Origin: Chitinophaga pinensis
Lineage (GTDB): Bacteria; Bacteroidota; Bacteroidia; UKL13-3
Reading direction: 5' to 3'
Length of the DNA stretch: 64,000 nt
NCBI GenBank assembly: GCA_945861965.1
Contig: CAMAWM010000004.1
Location: forward strand, 1 to 64,000
This document shows, piece by piece, positions 57,531 to 64,000 of the stretch. The notes beneath the pieces were generated by a model that was not told the origin of the DNA, searched no databases, and worked only from the letters and a program-made list of their open reading frames with translations. Both the position numbers and the translations under genes were made by a program. How positions within the stretch are numbered: the stretch's first letter is position 1; every line of letters begins with the position of its first letter.

Positions 57531-59879
57531 TTGTTTGAGCAAATCAAAAAAATAATGCGCAGAATATTTCAGTCTTTTATTGCACTTGTGTTTACAACTT
57601 CAATTTTATCTGCACAATCTCCAATTGAATTCAGTTTTTCAAATACAGTTAAATTTTTAAAATCAAATTCTACAGACACTCTGCTTTTCCCCTTTGTTGG
57701 CGGCTTGAATGCGCCTCAATTCAACAACATAGATTTGGATAGAGATGGCAAAAAAGATTTGTTTGTTTTTGATCGTGCTGGACATAAACATTTTACTTTT
57801 TTATGGAAAAACAATAGATGGGAATACGCACCTCAATTTGAACAAATGTTTCCTCGAATGTATAAATGGGTTTTTTTACGCGATTACAATTGCGATGGCG
57901 AATTGGATATTTTTTCTGAAGTTGATCAACAATCAAAACCCGAACCCGATAAATTTATTTACAATCAAGGAATTCGAGTACTTAAAAATGAATTTTTAAC
58001 AAACGGAAAACTTTCTTTTCGTCAATATCAAAATCAAATTTGGGATACAGGATATTTATTAAATCCACCATCGCCAATTAATTATACAAGTAGCGATTTA
58101 GGTGTAATTGAAGATTTGGACAACGATGGAGATATTGATATTTTAAGAATTCCTTCAGGTGACAATACGGTTGATTTGTTTGAAAATGTCCGCAATTTGA
58201 AAGGATACTCATGCGATTCGTTAACCTATTTTTTACGTGCCCAAGGTTGGGGATATATGTATTATAAAATAGTAAAACACGAATGGGGATTGGCTGACTT
58301 GGGTGCAGGCTTGATAAAAAATTACCTGTGCAAAGGTGCGCACGGTGGAAACACAATGGCTGTGTATGATATGGATGGAGATGGAGATAAAGATTTATTG
58401 TATGGCGATGTAGCATACCCCAATTTAATTTATCTAAAAAACGGGAAAGAACTTTGCGCTACTGGTTGTAAAAAAGATACAATAATTTTTCAAGATACAG
58501 TTTTCCCTCGCGGAACATTTGTCCCAAATGATTTTACATGGCCATCGGCATATTTTTTTGATGCCGATGCTGATGGAATATCAGATTTAGTAATTGCGCC
58601 TAATGATCCTGTTGCATCAAAAAATTTAAATCAAGTTAATTTATTTAAGAATAATCCTGTTGCAGGTGCTGCGAATTTTTCATGGGTAAAAGAAAATTTT
58701 TTACAAGATGAAATGATTGATTTAGGAGGGCAAGCCAAACCTGTTTTTGTTGATATTGATAACGATGGAGATGAAGATTTAATAACTGCAACAAGCGGGA
58801 ATTTTTTGTTTTCAATGAATAGCAAAGACAGACTTGTGCTGTATAAAAATATAAACACAAAGTCAAATCCAGTCTTTCAACTTGCGGACACTAATTTTTT
58901 AAATATCAGTGCTGGGCAAGGATCTGGTTTTTTTGATATTCACCCAAGTTTTGGAGATTTGACAGGCGATGGAAAAAAAGATTTACTAATTGGCGATTTT
59001 AATGGATACATTCATTTTTATGAAAATACATCTGTTGGAAACACAATTAGTTTTTCAAAACAAAGCGATGATTACTTTTCGATATTTTGTGGTGTAAATG
59101 CAAAACCACAAATAATTGATTTAAACAAAGACGGAAAATCCGATTTGGTAATTGGGCGTAAAAACGGAACGCTAGCTTATTACGAAAACAATGGAACAAC
59201 AAGCAATGCAAATTTCACTTCGGCACCAACAATTGATTCGCTTGGTGGAGTTGATGTAAGCGAAGTATTTTTTTCTGGTGGCCAATATATTCCAGGTGGA
59301 AATGGGTACAGTTCGCCATTTATTTACGATATAAACAAAGATGGAAATTACGAAATGTTGGTTGGAAGCAATAACACTGGAATTCATTTTTATTTAGGCG
59401 TAAACCCAATTAAAGGGCAAAAATTTTCTTTGCATCGAAAAGTGCTAAAAGATAATTTGACACTTGATGCCGACAGCATAAATCAAGGGTATTTTACAAA
59501 TATTGCATTGGCGAATTTAGATTCAGATTCAATTCCTGATTTAATGATTGGCAATTCAAGGGGTGGTTTACGGTTTTATAAAACAGCAATTACAGGAAGT
59601 TTAGATGGATTGCCTCATGTAGTAGCACCAAAAATAAATTTTACAGTGTATCCAAATCCGGCAGAAAATATTTTAAACATTAGTTTAGAAAACTTGAATG
59701 AATCAGTAAATTTTTCTATAATTAATATATTGGGAGTTGAATTAACTTCGGGAAAATTAAAAAAATCAGAACGCAATTCAAGATTAAATATTTCTGAATT
59801 TCCGCAAGGAATTTATTTTATAAAAATTTTTAACGACTTCGGAATTACTACTTCGAAATCATTTATAATCTCAAGGTAA
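57531..59879 (+). CDS. Secreted FG-GAP/VCBS repeat protein with T9SS type A sorting domain
   Basis: 782 aa; repeated Ca-binding-like motifs DLDRDGKKDLFVFD, DLDNDGDIDILR, DMDGDGDKDLLYGD, DIDNDGDEDLITA, DLTGDGKKDLLIGD, DLNKDGKSDLVIG; tail VYPNPAENILNISLEN...FPQGIYFIKIFNDFGITTSKSFIISR. Confidence 0.92.
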   Translation: MFEQIKKIMRRIFQSFIALVFTTSILSAQSPIEFSFSNTVKFLKSNSTDTLLFPFVGGLNAPQFNNIDLDRDGKKDLFVFDRAGHKHFTFLWKNNRWEYAPQFEQMFPRMYKWVFLRDYNCDGELDIFSEVDQQSKPEPDKFIYNQGIRVLKNEFLTNGKLSFRQYQNQIWDTGYLLNPPSPINYTSSDLGVIEDLDNDGDIDILRIPSGDNTVDLFENVRNLKGYSCDSLTYFLRAQGWGYMYYKIVKHEWGLADLGAGLIKNYLCKGAHGGNTMAVYDMDGDGDKDLLYGDVAYPNLIYLKNGKELCATGCKKDTIIFQDTVFPRGTFVPNDFTWPSAYFFDADADGISDLVIAPNDPVASKNLNQVNLFKNNPVAGAANFSWVKENFLQDEMIDLGGQAKPVFVDIDNDGDEDLITATSGNFLFSMNSKDRLVLYKNINTKSNPVFQLADTNFLNISAGQGSGFFDIHPSFGDLTGDGKKDLLIGDFNGYIHFYENTSVGNTISFSKQSDDYFSIFCGVNAKPQIIDLNKDGKSDLVIGRKNGTLAYYENNGTTSNANFTSAPTIDSLGGVDVSEVFFSGGQYIPGGNGYSSPFIYDINKDGNYEMLVGSNNTGIHFYLGVNPIKGQKFSLHRKVLKDNLTLDADSINQGYFTNIALANLDSDSIPDLMIGNSRGGLRFYKTAITGSLDGLPHVVAPKINFTVYPNPAENILNISLENLNESVNFSIINILGVELTSGKLKKSERNSRLNISEFPQGIYFIKIFNDFGITTSKSFIISR

Positions 59880-59972
59880 TTTCATTTCTATTTAAAATTG
59901 GATTATCATTGCCAGTAACAAAAAACGAAGATTTATTTCAAACTATTTTATTAAGAATTTGCTTTAAAAACA

Positions 59973-60761
59973 ATGACTGAATTTAAGGTTAAAACATTAG
60001 CAGATATGTTGGCTTCAGGCGAAGAGGCAGAAATACTTTTTTGGGTGGGTTGTGCAGGAAGTTTTGATGAACGTGCACAGAAAATAACAAAAGCCGTTGC
60101 TAAAATTTTGCATCACGCCAATATAAAATTTGCAATATTAGGCGCAGAAGAAGCATGCACAGGAGATCCAGCCAAGCGTGCCGGAAATGAATTTTTATTT
60201 CAGATGCTTGCAATGCAAAATATTAATACGCTGAATGGATATAATGTTAAAAAAATCGTTACCGCTTGCCCTCATTGTTTCAATACTTTATTAAATGAAT
60301 ATCCCGAATTAGGAGGGAACTACGAAGTTGTTCATCATACAACTTTGATCAATCAATTGTTAGAAGACGGCAAAATTAAAATTGATGGCGGCTCATTTAA
60401 AGGGAGACGAATTACATACCATGATTCGTGTTATCTTGGAAGAGCAAATAATATTTACGAAGCGCCAAGACAAGTTATTGAAAAATTAGATGCTGAATTT
60501 GCAGAAATGAAACGCAGCAAAGCAAATGGTTTGTGTTGTGGTGCTGGTGGTGCGCAGATGTTTAAAGATGCTGAAAATGGCACTAAGGAAATTAACATTG
60601 AACGCACTGAGGATTTAATTGAAACCAAATCAGAACTAGTAATTACTGCATGCCCATTTTGCATGACCATGTTGCGCGATGGAATAAAACATCAAAATAA
60701 AGAAGAAGAAATTCAAGCGTTGGATTTAGCCGAAGCAGTTGCAAATGCTATGGATTTGTAA
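59973..60761 (+). CDS. (Fe-S)-binding protein with CCG/cysteine-rich domains
   Basis: 262 aa; ACPHCFNTLLNEYPELGG, HDSCYLGRANNIYEAPRQVI, GLCCGAGGAQMF, ACPFCMTMLRDGI. Confidence 0.92.
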   Translation: MTEFKVKTLADMLASGEEAEILFWVGCAGSFDERAQKITKAVAKILHHANIKFAILGAEEACTGDPAKRAGNEFLFQMLAMQNINTLNGYNVKKIVTACPHCFNTLLNEYPELGGNYEVVHHTTLINQLLEDGKIKIDGGSFKGRRITYHDSCYLGRANNIYEAPRQVIEKLDAEFAEMKRSKANGLCCGAGGAQMFKDAENGTKEINIERTEDLIETKSELVITACPFCMTMLRDGIKHQNKEEEIQALDLAEAVANAMDL

Positions 60762-60763
60762 AA

Positions 60764-62002
60764 ATGAAACATTTCAATAAAAAATATATTCTCAAATTTA
60801 TTGTACTACGTTTTTCGTTAGTAGTTGCAATTTTTTTATTCGCAATTCGAATTTCTTTTGCTCAACTAGATAATACTTATCTGCAAGACAAAATTTCAAT
60901 AAATCAGTCTGATAGTGCAAAAATAGGTTTGAATATAAATGTATTTAATTACATGCGCAACACTGAGTATTTTAATAACATAGAAAAAGGAAGAACGCTA
61001 TTTGGTTATCAATTAAATCCTAAGATATTTTATTCTCCCAATCGATACATAAAAATCGAAACTGGACTATTTTTAAGAAATGATTTTGGCGGCCCAAATC
61101 CTTACACATACGCAACTCCAACACTTACAATCAAAACAGAATACCGTAATTTGTCTATGTTGTTTGGCACATTAGAAGGCGCTTTGAGCCATAGAATTAT
61201 TGAACCAATGTTTGATATATCTGCAGCAATTGAAAAGCGAATTGAAAATGGATTTCAATTAAAATATGAAAACTCAAAAACGTTTTTTGATACGTGGATT
61301 AATTGGGAAAAATTTATTGAAAGAAACTCTCCATTTAAAGAAGAATTTACAGTTGGATTGAATTTACAAAAAGTCGTTTTATACAAAAATAAAACAATTC
61401 AAATTGAAAACTCAAACACTAATTCATCGAATGCTGAAACAAAAAATAGCTTTAGTTTTAGTCCAATTATTCAAGTAATGGCTAAGCATCGTGGAGGCCA
61501 AATAGACTTAGACACAACAAATAAATTTTATGTAAAAATTAATTCAGCTATTGGATTTAGATTGTCAAAAAAATTCAACATTTCAAACACCAATCACAAA
61601 GGATTTATAAAAGAATTGAGAATTGAACCTTATTATCTTTTGTACAAAGAAAATTCAAATTCCGGAATGCCTTTTACTGATGGCAATGCCTATTATTTAA
61701 ATGCATTAATTAAAACAAATCATTTCGGATTGATGCTTAGTTATTGGTTGGCTAAGAACTTTATTGCTCCAAACGGGACTTCAATTTATCAAATTCAGTC
61801 AGCTGATAATCCAATTTATTTTTCGTCAGAAGGAAAACGCGAATTGCTTTTTTTCAGACTTTTGTATGAAAAACCACTTTTTAATAAATTATTTATGACT
61901 GCTAGGTTTGAGCCATTTTATGATTTTAAAAGCTCGCAAATTGATTTTTCGTACTCTTTTTATTTAAGCTACAATATGGATTTTAAATTGTCAAAAAACT
62001 AA
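60764..62002 (+). CDS. Uncharacterised, probable outer-membrane beta-barrel protein
   Basis: 412 aa; signal peptide; beta-rich; follows the Fe-S protein with only 2 bp between stop and start. Confidence 0.65.
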   Translation: MKHFNKKYILKFIVLRFSLVVAIFLFAIRISFAQLDNTYLQDKISINQSDSAKIGLNINVFNYMRNTEYFNNIEKGRTLFGYQLNPKIFYSPNRYIKIETGLFLRNDFGGPNPYTYATPTLTIKTEYRNLSMLFGTLEGALSHRIIEPMFDISAAIEKRIENGFQLKYENSKTFFDTWINWEKFIERNSPFKEEFTVGLNLQKVVLYKNKTIQIENSNTNSSNAETKNSFSFSPIIQVMAKHRGGQIDLDTTNKFYVKINSAIGFRLSKKFNISNTNHKGFIKELRIEPYYLLYKENSNSGMPFTDGNAYYLNALIKTNHFGLMLSYWLAKNFIAPNGTSIYQIQSADNPIYFSSEGKRELLFFRLLYEKPLFNKLFMTARFEPFYDFKSSQIDFSYSFYLSYNMDFKLSKN

Positions 62003-62024
62003 AATTTAGTTGGTTTTTAGACAT

Positions 62025-62052
62025 AAAAAACTCCTATAAAAGGAGTTTTAAT
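62025..62052. terminator. Bidirectional intrinsic terminator between the 60764 gene and tRNA-Cys
   Basis: AAACTCCT-ATAAA-AGGAGTTT hairpin with an A tract upstream (T tract on the minus strand). Confidence 0.8.
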
Positions 62053-62057
62053 TTTTG

Positions 62058-62128
62058 AGGTACCGAGCAGATTCGAACTGCTGTAGAGGCTTTTGCAGAG
62101 CCTTGCCTAGCCTCTCGGCCACGGTACC
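62058..62128 (-). tRNA. tRNA-Cys (anticodon GCA)
   Basis: Minus strand GGTACCGTGGCCGAGAGGCTAGGCAAGGCTCTGCAAAAGCCTCTACAGCAGTTCGAATCTGCTCGGTACCT; acceptor GGTACCG/CGGTACC, anticodon loop CTGCAAA, T-loop TTCGAAT; no encoded CCA. Confidence 0.95.
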
Positions 62129-62202
62129 AAACAATGCGACAAATATATGTCAATTTTAATTGATTAAAAATATTTTCTTTGTAGAAAAAATCAAAGCACA
62201 AA

Positions 62203-62688
62203 ATGAAACAAATAATTATAGCTTCAATACTATTTTTTGTATTGTTTTCATGCGGAAACAATACGAAAACTCAAAACAAACAAGTTGCAGACAGTTCCAT
62301 TTCCATGTTTTTTGGCGAAAAAATAAACGAAGAAGGTGCTATCAGCATGTCTGAAATTGCAAGCAAAATGGGCACTAACACTGAAATGAAATTAAAAATC
62401 AAAGGCGAAGTTGATAATGTGTGTCAGAAAAAAGGATGTTGGATGAATATTAAAAATCCTACTGGCGAAAGTATGAATGTATCGTTTAAAGATTATGGAT
62501 TTTTTATGCCAATGGATTGTGCAGGAAAAACTGCAATTATTGAAGGCGTAGCAAGTTTAGAAGAAACCTCTATTGAAAGATTGAAAGAACTTGCCAGAGA
62601 CGAAAAACAACCAAAAGAAATTGTTGATGCAATAACCAAAACTAAGCGCGAATTAGTGTTTGAAGCCTTTGGAGTTATCTTAAAATAA
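62203..62688 (+). CDS. DUF4920-like lipoprotein
   Basis: 161 aa; lipobox FVLFSCGNN; FFGEKINEEGAISMSEIASKMGTNTEMKLKIKGEVDNVCQKKGCWMNI. Confidence 0.85.
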   Translation: MKQIIIASILFFVLFSCGNNTKTQNKQVADSSISMFFGEKINEEGAISMSEIASKMGTNTEMKLKIKGEVDNVCQKKGCWMNIKNPTGESMNVSFKDYGFFMPMDCAGKTAIIEGVASLEETSIERLKELARDEKQPKEIVDAITKTKRELVFEAFGVILK

Positions 62689-62698
62689 TTTATCGCAA

Positions 62699-63184
62699 TT
62701 GATGAAAAAAGGAATTTTCTCTGTTTTTATTTCCGTTTTTATATTGATTATAACTGACGCTTGTTCAAACAACAAAAACTCGACTACAGAATCAGAAATA
62801 GAACAATCCGAACAATATATAAAAACGCAACAAGGAACAATTTTAGATCCAAATAAACCAAAAGCAATGGCGTTAATGATGAGGCAAATGGCATCAAATG
62901 CAGACAGCATGAAATCCATTTTATTGTCGGGAAAAAGTATTGATTCTTTACGTTTTCCATTTATTCGTTTTTATCTTGCCGAACCAACAGATCCTAGCGT
63001 TTTAGAGCCCTTGTTTTATGAAAATGCGCGATTATTTCAGCATGACTATAAAAATATTTTTATCGAAAAAAACAATCAAATTATAGCGTTCAATACAATG
63101 GTTGGAAAATGTATAAATTGTCACGAAAATTATTGTAACGGTCCTTTAAAACGTATCAAAAAACTACTTATAGAATCTAAATAG
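62699..63184 (+). CDS. Lipoprotein with a single C-terminal heme-binding motif (CINCH)
   Basis: 161 aa; lipobox IITDACSNN; MVGKCINCHENYCNGPLKRIKKLLIESK. Confidence 0.7.
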   Translation: MMKKGIFSVFISVFILIITDACSNNKNSTTESEIEQSEQYIKTQQGTILDPNKPKAMALMMRQMASNADSMKSILLSGKSIDSLRFPFIRFYLAEPTDPSVLEPLFYENARLFQHDYKNIFIEKNNQIIAFNTMVGKCINCHENYCNGPLKRIKKLLIESK

Positions 63185-63262
63185 GTTTACATTTTTAAAA
63201 ACTATTTGAATGAATTTTCGGTATTCTTGTGTATTAATTAACTTGAATAAAATGTATTTACT

Positions 63263-64000
63263 ATGAACACCTTTACATTAAAAAAAATTGTCGCCATTTT
63301 ATTTATCTCTACACTTATAAGTTTAACCGCAACTGTTATTAGCTATACCTCTGGCGGACCGGCTGGATATAGCAATGCACCAGGAGGATCCAATTGCACA
63401 TCGTGTCACAATTCATATCCATTACAAAGCAGTGGAGGATCTTGGAGCAACATTTCACTTTCGCAATTATCGCCTTACGGATCGGGCACAAGTTCCTATC
63501 CTTATAGATTTACTTTGAGTATAAACAATCCTGGGCATTCTAAAATCGGGTTTCAACTTTGCGTATTGCCGCCATCTGCCATTTCTACAACCGCAAGCAT
63601 CGGTACATTGTCAGTTCCTTCAATCAGCACAGGATTAATTCAAACCGTTACTTCCGGAAACAGGCAATATCTTGGACATACATCAAGCGGTACAACAACC
63701 AGTGCAGGATTAATTTCGTGGACATTTAATTGGGTTCCTCCTACAAGTGCTTATACTGGAAATACAAATTTTTATGTGGTAATAAATTCTACTAATTCAA
63801 GTAGTTCAACAATTGGTGATTCTATTTATTTTAAATTATTTACCCTAAATGTATTGCCAGTAAAATGGAATGATTTCAATGCAGAGTTTATTAATAAAGA
63901 TGTAAAAATTAATTGGAGTACAGCTTCAGAAATAAACAACAATTACTTTGAAGTTGAACGAAGCGTTAATCAAGTTGAATGGAATTCAATTGGAACTGTT
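63263..64000 (+). CDS. Choice-of-anchor V-like secreted protein with CTSCH motif, truncated by the window edge
   Basis: ATG 63263, open to the window end (246 codons): MNTFTLKKIVAILFISTLISLTATVISYTSGGPAGYSNAPGGSNCTSCHNSYPLQ...; WNDFNAEFINKDVKINWSTASEINNNYFEVERSVN typical of T9SS cargo. Not in ORF track. Confidence 0.8.
   Translation, partial: MNTFTLKKIVAILFISTLISLTATVISYTSGGPAGYSNAPGGSNCTSCHNSYPLQSSGGSWSNISLSQLSPYGSGTSSYPYRFTLSINNPGHSKIGFQLCVLPPSAISTTASIGTLSVPSISTGLIQTVTSGNRQYLGHTSSGTTTSAGLISWTFNWVPPTSAYTGNTNFYVVINSTNSSSSTIGDSIYFKLFTLNVLPVKWNDFNAEFINKDVKINWSTASEINNNYFEVERSVNQVEWNSIGTV

Noticed and set aside
62034-62261. 75-aa minus-strand ORF spanning the tRNA
   Set aside because: Overlaps tRNA-Cys and the terminator; not coding.
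1-64000. CRISPR array, prophage, toxin-antitoxin or classical defence island
   Set aside because: No regularly spaced repeats, Cas-like, phage structural, or recognised defence proteins were seen; only the caspase-like protein at 29.1-29.7 kb is even suggestive.

Overview
This is an AT-rich Bacteroidota-type chromosomal window, probably a Chitinophagales/Sphingobacteriales-like relative judging from the T9SS-style C-termini and the UppS-BamA-OmpH-OmpH block. It is densely coded on both strands. Most genes are recognisable housekeeping or envelope genes: pcaF-like thiolase, YajQ, rsfS, birA, coaX, lptC, rho, prmC, M16 and M14 peptidases, recJ, tsaB, a rhodanese/MBL protein, a fused 2-oxoacid dehydrogenase E1, an RRM protein, dsbD-like, cdsA, GH3-like, ompH x2, bamA, uppS, pgk, murF and tRNA-Cys(GCA). 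The less ordinary parts are: (i) a three-gene block at 1.9-10.6 kb encoding a putative beta-barrel protein, a 1616-aa secreted protein and an FN3 repeat protein; (ii) a 1404-aa mosaic T9SS cargo protein; (iii) a translationally coupled MbnP-like / di-heme MauG-like peroxidase pair; (iv) a stand-alone 189-aa protein with a caspase/CHAT-like His...Cys arrangement; (v) an RsfS with a histone-H1-like Lys/Ala N-terminal extension; (vi) a decayed IS5-type transposase tail; (vii) two neighbouring CXXCH proteins at the right edge. I saw no CRISPR array, prophage, rRNA or obvious complete defence island. All family calls come from reading motifs by eye; no searches were run.
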